Shown piece after piece: positions 7,858 to 18,372 of a stretch of 64,000 bases of DNA; position 1 is the first letter of the stretch, and every line of letters begins with the position of its first letter. The DNA is from Chryseobacterium paludis. GTDB lineage: Bacteria > Bacteroidota > Bacteroidia > Flavobacteriales > Weeksellaceae. Location of the stretch: NCBI RefSeq assembly GCF_025403485.1, contig NZ_CP099966.1, forward strand, positions 3,323,001 to 3,387,000, written 5' to 3'. The position numbers and the translations under genes were made by a program. The notes under the pieces are model-generated. The model saw only the letters and a list, made by a program, of their open reading frames with translations, was not told the origin of the DNA and made no database searches.

Positions 7858-10493
7858 TTCTTGAAAATATTTTTCAGAAACCCCTTCTTTTTTTCCTGTT
7901 CTCCGGGCTGTCCGGGTTTCTCTTCTGTATTTTTATTGTTAGTTTTGATTGCTTTTATATCAATATCTTTAATTGTATTCTTGACATCTTTAACAGTAGA
8001 AACCGTATTTTTCACAGCGTTCTTCGCCTTATCAACATTAATTCCTATTAAAGTCTTCTTAAGACCTTCCTCCACGCCTTTCCAGAATAAATTAAAGAAA
8101 GATTTTGTAGGATCTCTTTCGACATTCTCTACAGTAACAGATTCTGGAAACTTACCTGAATCTGATTTTATAACCAAATTAGCAATAGCTGTTATAAAGT
8201 TTTTCTTTTCTTTATTGTTCTTATCTAAAATAGCAATTTTCAGATCTTTATGTCTCAGATTAAAGGTTCCATTTAAACCTTTAGGATTTCCTTTGAAGTT
8301 AAAAACCATTTCCTGAATAGTTCCTTTCGCTGTTATATGAAGATAAGGCCTTATAAATGGATTGATTCCCTCTGCTGGAAGGTTGATTGCTTTACCCGAA
8401 ATAGCAAACACGTCATTATGATTGGCAACATCAAAATTCCAATCTACAGCAAAAGGAGCCAGATTCATAAATGAACAGTCAATTTTTATTTTTACCTGAG
8501 TAGGCTTTCCTTTAAGCTTTGCGGAATTAAGGTTTTTCACATTCATATTAAAATTACTGAACGTCAACTTTCCAGGTCCTGCACTTTCAGGAGTATCTTC
8601 TTCATATACTAGAATAGAATTCTTCAAATCCAGATTACTAACATACAGTGGAATTTTTATGGAACGAAGCAATCTTGAATATAGAGGTTTTTCTTTCGGA
8701 TCATCTTTAGGAATTTTACTTCTGAAAATATTTGCATCAGCGGACTGGATGACTACATTAGATGCATTAATAAATTTATTATTAGAGAACAGATCCCAAT
8801 TGCCTTCTGCCGTAACCTGTCCTGCTTTCAAATCATACAAATCTTTCTCAACCGGTATCATTTTGATAAATTGAGCCCTTGAAACCAAAGGTTTCATTGC
8901 GAAATTATTAACCTGAATTTTATTCTTATTTACTTTAAGAAGACCCACGCTCATATTATAAAACTTTGTTTTGTAGGCGAAGTTCTTCGTTGTAAGTATA
9001 TAATCTTTTACACTAACAGCAAGTCCTGAGTTATCCGCTTTTGGTTTGAGCTCTATATTATTTATTGTTGCATTGAGGTCATTAAAAGTTAAAGGCTGAT
9101 CTTCCTTATCATAAATAATATTTGAGTTTTTTATGATGACCTTTCTTATTACCAATGGAAATTGAATTCCTTTCAATTCAGTTTTCTTTTTTTGAGCTAC
9201 TTCACGCGCTTTAATTGTACCATGTACCCCATCTACAAGAACATCTTTAACATCAAGATTGAGCTTTTTATCAATAAATTCCCATTTATTAATATTAAAT
9301 GCAATATGGTTGGCTTTAAAATCCATTGATGTTTTTGAGTCCGTGGGTAAAGCTGAAATATTTCTCAATTCTCCGCTTTTAGGATTTAAAGCTAAGCTTT
9401 CAACATTAATGTTTTGTTTGCCTGTGTAATGAATATTTTTCCCTGAAAAATTAAAGTCTTTATAATTTATAGGAATCATATTTTCAGCAGATTCCTTATT
9501 GAACAGGAGTTTATTAATTTTGAGATTTAAACTTTGAGCAACTAAAAGTTTATTTCCATCAGGTTTAATAATTTGAACAGTACCATTGCTTAATTTAATA
9601 TCATCCAAATTAACTTCAAAAGCCACCGGTTTATCAGACTTCTTTACAACAGCATTTGTCGTGTACACTAAAAGTGTGGGATTCTGAAGATTTGCATTAC
9701 TAAGAGAGATTTTATCCTTCTTTAAAATGACATCTTTAAATTCCATTTTCTGGATATCAAATTTGAAGAGTTTATTTTTTTTAGGATAAAACCTTTTAAA
9801 CTCATCAAAGGTTAACAAAGGAATAAGTTTAAAATTCTCTATCAACATCTCCCCGTTCGTGGTCGTTATTTTACTAATTTTTAAAGCATAAATATTACCT
9901 GGTCGAAAGAAAAAATCTCTCCCCTTAATATCATATTTATCAAAAACTACTGGTAATTTATCTTCTACTGACTCCTCCGTCATTTGCAGATTTTCTACAA
10001 ATAGATTGAATTGTTTTACTCCTAAAAATTTTTGCTTCGTGTACTTGAAAATATTAATATTCCCATTATTGATTCTGATATTCTCAAATAATACAGGATT
10101 GTTCTTTTTTCCTGTCTTTTTATCTATCGGTTTCGCTAAAGTAATATTGAGATTAGGACTTGCCAGTAATAGATCTTTAGAACTGATATTCTTTTTAAAA
10201 ACAGCATTATAAATACCCAAACGACTAATTTGCAGGGTATCTATTGTACCCTGAAGACCAATAACATCTATATTCTTCGGATTTTTGCTATTTACGGTAA
10301 TTCCTGTTGCGAGAATATTTCCACTTCCCAAGTCTATATCCAACTTTTTATAAGATACTTTATAATCCGTATTGTTTTTAATATACTTGGGAAGCTGGGT
10401 CTTCAGCCAAAAATTTAGCCCAAAGTTGGCCAGTAAGAAAATTACTGCCAAGATACCGAGACCAATCAATAACTTCTTAACCCATTTTTTCAT
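7833..10493 (-). CDS. Large AsmA/DUF748-like envelope protein
   Basis: 886 residues. A single N-terminal membrane helix (about residues 5-27, LLIGLGILAVIFLLANFG) is followed by a long periplasmic region made of repeated beta-strand units of the kind 'LxxxNGxxxIxxxDxxxxL', such as INNGNINIFK, LSNGTVQIIK and IKNSNIIYDKED. This is the pattern of AsmA-like/DUF748 proteins, which are thought to form long beta-groove channels that carry lipid between inner and outer membranes. The C-terminal 100 residues are lysine-rich and low complexity (DIKAIKTNNKNTEEKPGQPGE) and are probably disordered. The role in outer-membrane lipid homeostasis is inferred from family. Monocistronic. Confidence 0.75.
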   Translation of the reverse strand: MKKWVKKLLIGLGILAVIFLLANFGLNFWLKTQLPKYIKNNTDYKVSYKKLDIDLGSGNILATGITVNSKNPKNIDVIGLQGTIDTLQISRLGIYNAVFKKNISSKDLLLASPNLNITLAKPIDKKTGKKNNPVLFENIRINNGNINIFKYTKQKFLGVKQFNLFVENLQMTEESVEDKLPVVFDKYDIKGRDFFFRPGNIYALKISKITTTNGEMLIENFKLIPLLTFDEFKRFYPKKNKLFKFDIQKMEFKDVILKKDKISLSNANLQNPTLLVYTTNAVVKKSDKPVAFEVNLDDIKLSNGTVQIIKPDGNKLLVAQSLNLKINKLLFNKESAENMIPINYKDFNFSGKNIHYTGKQNINVESLALNPKSGELRNISALPTDSKTSMDFKANHIAFNINKWEFIDKKLNLDVKDVLVDGVHGTIKAREVAQKKKTELKGIQFPLVIRKVIIKNSNIIYDKEDQPLTFNDLNATINNIELKPKADNSGLAVSVKDYILTTKNFAYKTKFYNMSVGLLKVNKNKIQVNNFAMKPLVSRAQFIKMIPVEKDLYDLKAGQVTAEGNWDLFSNNKFINASNVVIQSADANIFRSKIPKDDPKEKPLYSRLLRSIKIPLYVSNLDLKNSILVYEEDTPESAGPGKLTFSNFNMNVKNLNSAKLKGKPTQVKIKIDCSFMNLAPFAVDWNFDVANHNDVFAISGKAINLPAEGINPFIRPYLHITAKGTIQEMVFNFKGNPKGLNGTFNLRHKDLKIAILDKNNKEKKNFITAIANLVIKSDSGKFPESVTVENVERDPTKSFFNLFWKGVEEGLKKTLIGINVDKAKNAVKNTVSTVKDVKNTIKDIDIKAIKTNNKNTEEKPGQPGEQEKKKGFLKNIFKKKEKPGTE

Positions 10494-10529
10494 GTTTGTG
10501 TTTTGAAATAATTATATCTAAATATAATA

Positions 10530-11327
10530 TTAATTTTTTACAGTCAATTCAATCACATATCCTTCATGTCCTCTTACATTTATAAAATTGCCGCCTTGAA
10601 AACTTAAATACTGCCCCTTTATTCCTGTTAATTTCCCTGTAAACTCAGGTTTCTTATCTAATGTAAAAGAGGTTACTTTTTCAGGTTTGTCAAAAGGATA
10701 ATCGAATTTCCATAGATCTTCACCTTCACTATAGAATTTCTGAAAATCCTCTGGAAAATATTCTTTTATTTTTTGTTGAAAATCAGCAAGATCTATTTCT
10801 CCTTCAAAATCGTCCTGTAACATTTTCTTCCAATTTGTTTTATCTGGTAAATGCTCTTTTAATGCAACTTCTATCATTCCTGCTTCATAACGGTTCTCAG
10901 TTCTGGCAATAGGCAAAGCAAAGGTTGCTCCCTGATCGATCCATCTTGTCGGAATCTGAGTGTTTCTGGTCACACCCACTTTTACATCTCCAGTATAGGC
11001 TAAATACACGGTGTGAGGCTGAAGCTGAATTGCTTTTTCTATTTCCAAATCACGTTCACCAACACCTAAATGAGCTGTCGAGAGTTCCGGACGGATGATC
11101 GTATCACTGGCATAAGGACTTTCAAAAAAACAGTTCTTACAGAATCCCATTCTATAGATAGGCTTGTTTTCACCACAGTTGACACATTGAAATCCGGTAT
11201 GTTTTATGGTTAGCTCTTTTCCAAACAACTCGTTCATATGAATTAAATCTCCAGAAAGATTAAGATAATATTGAATCGGCTGATCATCATAGCTCGTCAT
11301 TTTTAAAATTTGCCCTTGAAACTGCAT
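10530..11327 (-). CDS. DUF2797 domain protein with zinc-knuckle and nuclease-like part
   Basis: 265 residues. Four cysteines, C48-x2-C51 and C63-x2-C66 (CVNCGENKPIYRMGFCKNC), form a probable zinc knuckle. The middle segment, VYLAYTGDVKVGVTRNTQIPTRW then EAGMIEVALKEHL, is laid out like a GIY-YIG-type nuclease fold, and this combination is characteristic of DUF2797. The biochemical role is not known; nucleic-acid binding is an inference from the zinc knuckle. Divergent from the epimerase gene. Confidence 0.85.
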   Translation of the reverse strand: MQFQGQILKMTSYDDQPIQYYLNLSGDLIHMNELFGKELTIKHTGFQCVNCGENKPIYRMGFCKNCFFESPYASDTIIRPELSTAHLGVGERDLEIEKAIQLQPHTVYLAYTGDVKVGVTRNTQIPTRWIDQGATFALPIARTENRYEAGMIEVALKEHLPDKTNWKKMLQDDFEGEIDLADFQQKIKEYFPEDFQKFYSEGEDLWKFDYPFDKPEKVTSFTLDKKPEFTGKLTGIKGQYLSFQGGNFINVRGHEGYVIELTVKN

Positions 11328-11386
11328 AAATTTATATTACTTTTTTAAGTAAATTTAATGATTATATTTTCAAGTTTTAAATTTTA

Positions 11387-11394
11387 TATTTTTG
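11387..11394 (+). promoter_or_regulatory. Predicted -7 element of the epimerase gene
   Basis: TATTTTTG matches the Bacteroidota TAnnTTTG consensus and lies 19 bases before the ATG at 11414. Confidence 0.5.
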
Positions 11395-11413
11395 TGATCA
11401 TAAAAAAACACGA

Positions 11414-12436
11414 ATGACGTATCTTGTAACTGGAGGGAGTGGATTTATAGGTTCTCATTTAATAGAACAACTGTTGAAAAATGGACATTCTGTCATAAAC
11501 ATAGACAGTTTCGATAATTTTTATAATTATCAGATAAAAATTGAAAATACTTTAGAATCTGTCGGCAAAGAGGTAAACTTTAATTTTTCTAATAAAGAAG
11601 AAGACGTTGAAAAATTAATTTCCATCACCAAATCAGGCAATTACACACTATATTTTCAAGACATTAGACAAAAAAACGGTCTGGAAGAGATATTTAAAAA
11701 CAATAAAATTGATTTAGTAATTCATCTGGCAGCACTTGCGGGGGTACGTCCTTCCATTGAAAGGCCTCTGGAATACGAAGAAGTAAATGTAAAAGGAACA
11801 ATGAATCTATGGGAACTCTGTAAAGAATTCAACATCAAAAAATTCATTTGTGCCTCTTCTTCAAGTGTTTATGGAAACAACGCAAAAACTCCTTTTGCTG
11901 AAGCAGACAATGTAGACAATCCTATCTCACCTTATGCAGCAACTAAAAAATGTGGAGAAATTCTTGGACATGTTTATCATCATTTGTATGATATTGATAT
12001 GATACAATTGAGATTCTTTACGGTATACGGACCAAGACAAAGACCTGATTTAGCGATACATAAATTCACAAAATTAATCTCTGAAGGGAAAGAAGTCCCT
12101 TGTTATGGAGATGGAAATACTGCCAGAGACTACACTTACGTTGATGACATTATTGATGGAATTCTAAAATCTATCATCTACTTGGAAAGCAATTCTCATA
12201 TATATGAAATTATTAATTTGGGTGAAAGTGAAGTAATCACCCTCTCTGAAATGCTTTCGACTATTGAAAAGGCACTTGGAAGAACTGCTAACAAAAAAAT
12301 ACTGCCTATGCAACCTGGAGATGTAAAGAAAACCAATGCCGATATTACAAAGGCACAGACTTTAATTGGCTACAAACCAGCCACAGACTTCCAAAATGGC
12401 ATAAAAAAATTTATGGAATGGTTTTTGAGAAAATGA
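11414..12436 (+). CDS. NAD-dependent nucleotide-sugar epimerase, UDP-glucuronate 4-epimerase-like
   Basis: 340 residues, extended short-chain dehydrogenase fold. The NAD-binding glycine motif TGGSGFIGSH is at the N-terminus, the catalytic Ser region is ASSSSVYG, and the Tyr-Lys pair is Y174-x3-K178 in SPYAATKK. RFFTVYGPRQRPDLAIHKF and GNTARDYTYVDDI are typical of UDP-glucuronate 4-epimerases that supply UDP-galacturonate for capsule, LPS or exopolysaccharide. GDP-mannose-dehydratase-like relatives are the main alternative. It stands alone, not inside a polysaccharide cluster. Confidence 0.8.
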   Translation: MTYLVTGGSGFIGSHLIEQLLKNGHSVINIDSFDNFYNYQIKIENTLESVGKEVNFNFSNKEEDVEKLISITKSGNYTLYFQDIRQKNGLEEIFKNNKIDLVIHLAALAGVRPSIERPLEYEEVNVKGTMNLWELCKEFNIKKFICASSSSVYGNNAKTPFAEADNVDNPISPYAATKKCGEILGHVYHHLYDIDMIQLRFFTVYGPRQRPDLAIHKFTKLISEGKEVPCYGDGNTARDYTYVDDIIDGILKSIIYLESNSHIYEIINLGESEVITLSEMLSTIEKALGRTANKKILPMQPGDVKKTNADITKAQTLIGYKPATDFQNGIKKFMEWFLRK

Positions 12437-12551
12437 CATCAAGCAAGTTGCAGGTATAGTTACGCAAGGGAATAAAGCCTGTGATGAACAAAAGTTAATA
12501 AAAAGAATTGAAAATCAAGTATAAAAAAGTTTATTATATAACCTATTTTTA

Positions 12552-12559
12552 TACTTTTG
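12552..12559 (+). promoter_or_regulatory. Predicted -7 element of the DUF2795 gene
   Basis: TACTTTTG fits TAnnTTTG exactly and lies 18 bases before the ATG at 12578. Confidence 0.55.
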
Positions 12560-12577
12560 CAAAAAAAATAGAAAATT

Positions 12578-12799
12578 ATGTACTGGACATTAGAACTAGC
12601 CTCATATTTAAGTGACGCACCCTGGCCAATGACAAAAGCAGAACTTATCGATTATGCAATCAGAACTGGTGCACCTATGGAAGTAGTAGAAAATCTTCAG
12701 GCTATCGAGGATGAAGGAGAAATTTATGATGCCATCGATGAGATCTGGAGTGACTATCCAACCGATGAGGATTACCTTTGGAACGAGGACGAATATTAA
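12578..12799 (+). CDS. Small DUF2795-family protein
   Basis: 73 residues, acidic. The segment ASYLSDAPWPMTKAELIDYA followed by GAPMEVVENLQAI has the DUF2795 pattern (short helical fold, 'YP.sk.eli..A...gap..vl..L..l'), and the tail is rich in Asp, Glu, Tyr and Trp. It is a very highly conserved small protein of the flavobacteria with unknown function. It has its own promoter and terminator, so it is probably well expressed as a single gene. Confidence 0.8.
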   Translation: MYWTLELASYLSDAPWPMTKAELIDYAIRTGAPMEVVENLQAIEDEGEIYDAIDEIWSDYPTDEDYLWNEDEY

Positions 12800-12804
12800 A
12801 CCTT

Positions 12805-12838
12805 AAAAAGCTTTAAGCTATTTGTTTAAAGCTTTTTT
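12805..12838 (+). terminator. Intrinsic terminator of the DUF2795 gene
   Basis: Stem AAAAAGCTTTAA (12805-12816) with TTAAAGCTTTTT (12826-12837), ending in a T run. Confidence 0.85.
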
Positions 12839-12877
12839 AGATATATCATAGCACCATGAAGGTGTAATAATTAAAAT

Positions 12878-12899
12878 GCTCAAGGCTAAAGTTTTGAGC
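12878..12899 (+). other. Hairpin immediately upstream of secA
   Basis: GCTCAA (12878-12883) pairs with TTGAGC (12894-12899) across a ten-base loop; it ends 16 bases before the secA ATG, so it would lie in the mRNA leader close to the initiation region. A smaller CACC/GGTG hairpin precedes it. A regulatory role is possible but unproven. Confidence 0.4.
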
Positions 12900-12915
12900 C
12901 TAAATCAAAATTTTT

Positions 12916-15900
12916 ATGAGTTTTTTAAATAAAGTTCTTAAAGGGTTTTTGGGAGACAAGAAAGCGCAGGACCTAAAAGAAGTAAAAAAAGTTGTAACAA
13001 AAATCAAGGCTGTTGAACCTAGCATTCAGCAATTGAGTGATGATGGTTTAAGGGAAAAAACTGCTGAATTTAAAGATAAAATTAAATCAGCAACGAGTAC
13101 CATTACAGCGCAGGTAGAACAAATAAAGGAGCAGATAAAAAATTCAACTAATGTTGATGAAAAGGAAGCTCTTTTTGCAAAAATTGAATCTCTCAAAAAA
13201 GAATCCTACGAAATTGAAGAGAAAGTTTTAGGACAGGTTCTTCCTGAAGCTTTTGCATTGGTAAAGGAAACAGCCAGAAGATGGGCAGAGAATGGAGAGA
13301 TCCGTGTAACTGTAACAGCTATGGATAGGGAACTTGCTGCAACTAAAGATTTTGTAGAAATTCAGGGAGACACAGCAGTTTGGAAAAGCTCTTGGGATGC
13401 AGCCGGAACTCCAGTAGTTTGGGATATGGTGCATTATGATGTTCAGTTTATTGGAGGGGTTATTCTTCACAGTGGTAAAATCACAGAGATGGCAACCGGT
13501 GAAGGTAAAACTTTAGTAGGAACATTACCTATTTATTTAAATGCTCTTTCAGAAAGAGGAGTTCACGTAGTTACAGTAAATGACTACCTTGCAAAAAGGG
13601 ACTCGGCTTGGATGGGACCTCTTTATCAGTTCCACGGAATGTCTATCGATTGTATCGATAATCACCAACCGAATTCAGACGGAAGAAGAAAAGCATACAA
13701 CTCATCTATCACTTACGGAACAAATAATGAATTTGGTTTCGATTACCTAAGAGATAACATGGTAACTTCACCTTCAGAACTTGTGCAGAGAGAATTAAAC
13801 TTTGCTATCGTGGATGAGGTTGACTCTGTATTAGTAGATGATGCAAGAACACCACTGATTATTTCCGGACCTGTTCCTCAGGGAGACAGACAGGAATTTG
13901 ATGTTCTAAAACCATCTATTGACAGAATCGTAGAAGTTCAGAAAAAAACAGTTTCTGTTATTTTTAACGAAGCTAAAAAATTAATAGCTGCAGGAAACAC
14001 GAAAGAAGGAGGTTTTAAATTACTTCAGGCTTACAGAGGTCTTCCTAAAAACAGACAATTAATCAAATTTTTATCGGAAAGCGGGAACAGAGCATTGCTT
14101 CAGAAAGTTGAAGGTCAGTATATGCAGGACAACAACCGTGATATGCCGATCGTAGATAAAGATCTATATTTTGTAATTGAAGAGAAAAACAATCAGGTTG
14201 ATTTGACAGACAAAGGTGTAGAATACATGTCTCAAGGAAACTCTGATAACAATTTCTTCGTTCTTCCGGATATCGGAACTGAAATTGCAGAACTGGAAGC
14301 TAAAAATTTATCTAAAGAAGAGGAATTTGAAGCTAAAGAAAAACTTTTCTCCGATTTCGCTGAAAAATCTGAGCGTGTTCATACCATGAGCCAATTATTA
14401 AAAGCCTATACATTATTTGAAAAAGATGATGAATATGTAGTAATTGATGGTGAGGTAAAAATCGTTGACGAACAGACTGGACGTATCATGGAGGGTCGTC
14501 GATATTCAGATGGTCTTCACCAGGCTATTGAAGCAAAGGAGAATGTAAAGATTGAGGCTGCAACTCAAACGTTTGCAACGGTAACGCTTCAAAACTATTT
14601 CCGTATGTACAATAAACTTGCGGGGATGACGGGTACTGCTGAAACTGAAGCAGGAGAACTTTGGGAAATCTACAAATTAGATGTTGTGGTAATTCCTACC
14701 AACCGTCCTATTTTAAGACATGACAGACAAGATTTAGTTTTCAAAACTAATAGAGAAAAATACAATGCCGTAATTGAGGAAATTGAAAAATTAACTGCAG
14801 CAAAAAGACCTGTTCTTGTAGGAACAACTTCTGTAGAAATCTCTCAATTGCTTTCAAAGGCACTTCAATTAAGAAAAATCCCACACCAGGTATTGAATGC
14901 CAAACTTCACAAGAAGGAAGCTGAAATCGTTGCAGGAGCAGGACAGCCGGGGGTTGTAACTATTGCAACCAATATGGCAGGTCGTGGTACGGATATCAAG
15001 CTTACTAAAGAAGTAAAAGAAGCAGGAGGCTTAGCTATTATCGGTACTGAAAGACACGATTCAAGACGTGTTGACAGGCAGCTTAGAGGTAGAGCAGGAC
15101 GTCAGGGAGACCCTGGTAGTTCTCAGTTCTATGTTTCTCTTGAAGATAACCTGATGCGTTTATTCGGTTCCGAAAGAATCGCTAAAATGATGGACAGAAT
15201 GGGTCATAAAGAAGGTGAAGTTATTCAGCATTCTATGATCAGTAAGTCTATTGAAAGAGCTCAGAAAAAAGTAGAAGAGAATAACTTCGGAATCAGAAAG
15301 AGACTTCTCGAGTATGATGACGTAATGAATAAGCAGCGTGATGTAATCTACAAAAGAAGAAAGAACGCTCTATTTGGAGATCACCTGAAGTATGATATTA
15401 CAAATATGATCTTCGATGTATCTAGTTCTATTGCAGCAGGCGGAAAAGCTAATGGAAACTTTAAGGATTTTGAATTTGAGGTAATCAAATACTTTACAAT
15501 GGCATCTCCGGTTTCTGAAACTGACTTTGGTAATAAAACAGTTCAGGATCTTACCAATATTCTTTTTAAAGCTGCTCAGGAAGATTATCAAATGAAATTG
15601 AATTTATTGAAAGAAAAATCATTCCCTATTATTGAGAATGTATTTCAAAATCAAGGTTCAATGTTCAAAATGATCCAGGTTCCTTTCACTGATGGCCATA
15701 AAACATTGACCATTGTTACGGATCTTAAAGAAGCATATGAAAGCCAGTGTGATACTTTAATCAATGATTTTGAAAAGAACATCACATTATCGATTATCGA
15801 TGATAACTGGAAACTTCACTTACGTGAAATGGATGATCTGAGAAGATCTTCACAAGGTGCTGTTTATGAGCAAAAAGATCCACTTGTTATTTACAAACAA

Positions 15901-15987
15901 GAATCTTTCCACCTGTTCAGTGAGATGGTAGATAAAATGAACAAAGAAATTATTTCATTCTTATACAAAGGAGAAATTCCAGCATAA
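12916..15987 (+). CDS. secA: Preprotein translocase ATPase SecA
   Basis: 1023 residues; the motor that drives secretory proteins through SecYEG. Visible motor motifs are Walker A in [14 protein letters not shown], the DEAD-box-like [29 protein letters not shown] and [16 protein letters not shown]. It is longer than E. coli SecA (901 residues) through insertions typical of Bacteroidota, including one after [10 protein letters not shown] (about 80 residues before the [16 protein letters not shown] block). The C-terminus ends [16 protein letters not shown]: the cysteine-rich zinc tail (CxC..CH/CC) used for SecB and lipid contacts in other bacteria is absent. Monocistronic with a strong terminator. 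Confidence 0.97.
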   Translation: MSFLNKVLKGFLGDKKAQDLKEVKKVVTKIKAVEPSIQQLSDDGLREKTAEFKDKIKSATSTITAQVEQIKEQIKNSTNVDEKEALFAKIESLKKESYEIEEKVLGQVLPEAFALVKETARRWAENGEIRVTVTAMDRELAATKDFVEIQGDTAVWKSSWDAAGTPVVWDMVHYDVQFIGGVILHSGKITEMATGEGKTLVGTLPIYLNALSERGVHVVTVNDYLAKRDSAWMGPLYQFHGMSIDCIDNHQPNSDGRRKAYNSSITYGTNNEFGFDYLRDNMVTSPSELVQRELNFAIVDEVDSVLVDDARTPLIISGPVPQGDRQEFDVLKPSIDRIVEVQKKTVSVIFNEAKKLIAAGNTKEGGFKLLQAYRGLPKNRQLIKFLSESGNRALLQKVEGQYMQDNNRDMPIVDKDLYFVIEEKNNQVDLTDKGVEYMSQGNSDNNFFVLPDIGTEIAELEAKNLSKEEEFEAKEKLFSDFAEKSERVHTMSQLLKAYTLFEKDDEYVVIDGEVKIVDEQTGRIMEGRRYSDGLHQAIEAKENVKIEAATQTFATVTLQNYFRMYNKLAGMTGTAETEAGELWEIYKLDVVVIPTNRPILRHDRQDLVFKTNREKYNAVIEEIEKLTAAKRPVLVGTTSVEISQLLSKALQLRKIPHQVLNAKLHKKEAEIVAGAGQPGVVTIATNMAGRGTDIKLTKEVKEAGGLAIIGTERHDSRRVDRQLRGRAGRQGDPGSSQFYVSLEDNLMRLFGSERIAKMMDRMGHKEGEVIQHSMISKSIERAQKKVEENNFGIRKRLLEYDDVMNKQRDVIYKRRKNALFGDHLKYDITNMIFDVSSSIAAGGKANGNFKDFEFEVIKYFTMASPVSETDFGNKTVQDLTNILFKAAQEDYQMKLNLLKEKSFPIIENVFQNQGSMFKMIQVPFTDGHKTLTIVTDLKEAYESQCDTLINDFEKNITLSIIDDNWKLHLREMDDLRRSSQGAVYEQKDPLVIYKQESFHLFSEMVDKMNKEIISFLYKGEIPA

Positions 15988-16006
15988 GAAATAATAAAAC
16001 TATAAT

Positions 16007-16041
16007 AAAAGCCGCATCAAGAATACTTGATGCGGCTTTTT
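16007..16041 (+). terminator. Intrinsic terminator of secA
   Basis: Perfect 15-base stem AAAAGCCGCATCAAG (16007-16021) with CTTGATGCGGCTTTT (16026-16040) and loop AATA, continuing into Ts. Confidence 0.95.
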
Positions 16042-16086
16042 GTTATTCCATAAATATCTTTTACATGATAAATATCAACGCTCTAA

Positions 16087-16118
16087 TTTATTTAGAATAA
16101 TTAAAAACAATATATTTG
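16087..16118 (+). promoter_or_regulatory. Predicted promoter with possible Fur-like site, siderophore receptor 1
   Basis: TATATTTG at 16111-16118 matches the TAnnTTTG -7 element. Just upstream, TTTATTTAGAATAATTAAA (16087-16105) is an AT-rich imperfect palindrome resembling one half of the TTAGAATnATTCTAA-type Fur sites I associate with flavobacterial iron genes; the right half is poor. The promoter is well supported, the Fur site weakly. Confidence 0.45.
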
Positions 16119-16134
16119 CAAAAAATTTGCTTTC

Positions 16135-18336
16135 ATGAAGAATGTACTGATTGGTGTCTCTGTGTTGGGTTCTATGTTCACTTTTGCACAAGAAAAAGAC
16201 TCGGCTAATGTAAAAAAGATTGATGAAGTTATTATGAACACTTACATCAAAAAGGACAGTGATTATTCCAACAAAATGTCCCTGAAAGCAATTGAAAATC
16301 CGCAGGTCTATTCAAGTATTGACAAAGCAATTTTAGAAAACCAGGTTATTTATACCGTTGATGCGGCATTTAGAAACATTCCGGGCTTACAAACGATGTG
16401 GACTGCTAATGGAAGAGCAGGTGATGGAGGAGCTTATGTTAATTTAAGAGGATTTGTATCTTCAAACTCTTTAAGAAATGGTGTTCTCGGATCAATAACA
16501 GGAACAATAGATGCCATTAACCTTGAAAAAGTAGAAGTTCTTAAAGGTCCATCCGGGACTTTATTTGGAAGTTTACTGACAAGTTACGGAGGTGTGATTA
16601 ACAGGGTTACAAAAAAACCTTTTGACACATTTGGAGGTAATATCAGTCTATCTGGTGGAAATTATGACACCTACAGAGCATCAGTAGATATCAATACTCC
16701 ACTTACGAAAGATAAAAAGTTATTATTCAGATTGAATTCTGCTTATACGAATGAAGGAACTTTCCAGACTGAAGGTTATAGAAGAAACTTAGCGATTGCT
16801 CCAAGTCTGAGCTACAACCCTACAGATCGATTGAACATCAATTTCGAAATGGAATTGTTCAATATGAAAAGTATGAGTGACCAGACTTTCTTCTTCTATT
16901 CTGGTAAATACTTACAGAAAGTCAACAATATTAAAGATCTTAATCTGGATTATAAAAATTCATATCTAGGAAAAGACCTCAACAATACAGGAAGGAGTAT
17001 CAACTTTTTCGGACAGGTTAACTATAAAATCTCCAATACGATCAAGTCCTCTACCAATATCAGTACCTCTTCAAGTTATTCTGATGGATTTATGCCCTAT
17101 CTGTATTTTATGGGAGATGATCCTACAAAAATGTACCGAAGTGATCAATCAACCAGAGACAGTAGAAAGAAAGCAATTAATTTCCAACAAAACTTTAACG
17201 GAGATTTCCGTATCGGTAATTTAAGAAACCGCGTTGTTTTAGGTTTTGATTATTTAAGAATTAATAATGATCAGAATTTCTTTGATGTCAACGGTTTTGA
17301 TAAAGGACCTGATGGAAGTTCAATACCCGTTCCTTTACATCAGCCTGGTTTTGATTTTACAAACTTTAATGGCACTGCACTACAGGCTCAATACGATGCT
17401 ATGGCAGGAAACGAAACTCCGTATCTGATAAAAAGTATACAAAACAACTATGCTGTTTACCTTTCTAACGTTTTGAATGTTACGGATAACCTAAGTGTTT
17501 TAATGGCCTTAAGAGTGGACCGTTTTTCAAATAAACCAGGCATAGTAGATCCTAAAACTTTAGAGACTGCTAAGGCCTTTAACCAAACCTTTTTCTCTCC
17601 AAAACTTGGAATTGTATATGAAGTAATAAAAGATAAAGTTTCCCTTTTTGGAAACTACCAGAACAGCTTCAAAAACCTTGATTATTACACGAATACAGAA
17701 GGCCAAATGACAACAGCCGTGCCAGAGCAGGCTAACCAAATGGAAGGAGGAATAAAGACCAGTTTATTCAACGGAAAAATTTCATCTACACTAAGTTACT
17801 ATAATATCAAAGTAAAAGATGCTTTAAGAAGCACTCCAAATCCAAAATACAACAACGCACAAACACAAGATGGTACCATTGTAAGTAAAGGAGTTGAACT
17901 TGAGATCAATGCTTATTTAGTAAAAGGTTTTACAGCAATTGCCGGCTTCACCTATAACGACTCATCATATACAAAGGCTGACAAATCTGTTTTAAACAGA
18001 AGACCCAATACTTCCGGATCTCCTTATCTAGTTAATTTATATGCAAGCTACCAATTTTTGGATGGCAATCTTAAAGGTTTAGGATTTGGTGTTGGTGGAA
18101 ATTATGCAAGCAGCAATAAGATCGTAAATATGCTAGATCCTGACACAGGAACCAACAACGTATTTACGTTACCCTCTTACATCGTATTAAATGCCAATGC
18201 CTTTTACGATGCTAAAAAGTTCAGAATAGGAATAAAAGTAGACAACTTCACGAACCAACATTATTGGATCGGGTATACTACAGCTAACCCACAAAGACTG
18301 ATCAACGCTTTAGGAAGCGTGACTTACAAGTTCTAA
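16135..18336 (+). CDS. TonB-dependent siderophore receptor 1
   Basis: 733 residues. A signal peptide (MKNVLIGVSVLGSMFTFAQ) is followed by a short TonB-box-like region, a plug domain (AAFRNIPGLQTMW, NLRGF, INLEKVEVLKGPSGTLFGS then GGVINRVTKKP) and a 22-strand barrel ending in the aromatic GSVTYKF. The plug motifs and the FhuA/FecA-like layout indicate ferric-siderophore uptake across the outer membrane, powered by TonB/ExbBD encoded elsewhere. The ligand cannot be told from sequence. It opens an iron block with two further receptors and two PepSY reductase-like genes; receptor 2 begins 36 bases downstream, so co-transcription is likely. Confidence 0.88.
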   Translation: MKNVLIGVSVLGSMFTFAQEKDSANVKKIDEVIMNTYIKKDSDYSNKMSLKAIENPQVYSSIDKAILENQVIYTVDAAFRNIPGLQTMWTANGRAGDGGAYVNLRGFVSSNSLRNGVLGSITGTIDAINLEKVEVLKGPSGTLFGSLLTSYGGVINRVTKKPFDTFGGNISLSGGNYDTYRASVDINTPLTKDKKLLFRLNSAYTNEGTFQTEGYRRNLAIAPSLSYNPTDRLNINFEMELFNMKSMSDQTFFFYSGKYLQKVNNIKDLNLDYKNSYLGKDLNNTGRSINFFGQVNYKISNTIKSSTNISTSSSYSDGFMPYLYFMGDDPTKMYRSDQSTRDSRKKAINFQQNFNGDFRIGNLRNRVVLGFDYLRINNDQNFFDVNGFDKGPDGSSIPVPLHQPGFDFTNFNGTALQAQYDAMAGNETPYLIKSIQNNYAVYLSNVLNVTDNLSVLMALRVDRFSNKPGIVDPKTLETAKAFNQTFFSPKLGIVYEVIKDKVSLFGNYQNSFKNLDYYTNTEGQMTTAVPEQANQMEGGIKTSLFNGKISSTLSYYNIKVKDALRSTPNPKYNNAQTQDGTIVSKGVELEINAYLVKGFTAIAGFTYNDSSYTKADKSVLNRRPNTSGSPYLVNLYASYQFLDGNLKGLGFGVGGNYASSNKIVNMLDPDTGTNNVFTLPSYIVLNANAFYDAKKFRIGIKVDNFTNQHYWIGYTTANPQRLINALGSVTYKF

Positions 18337-18372
18337 TTAAATATTAACACACACTTAAGGATTCTATATACA

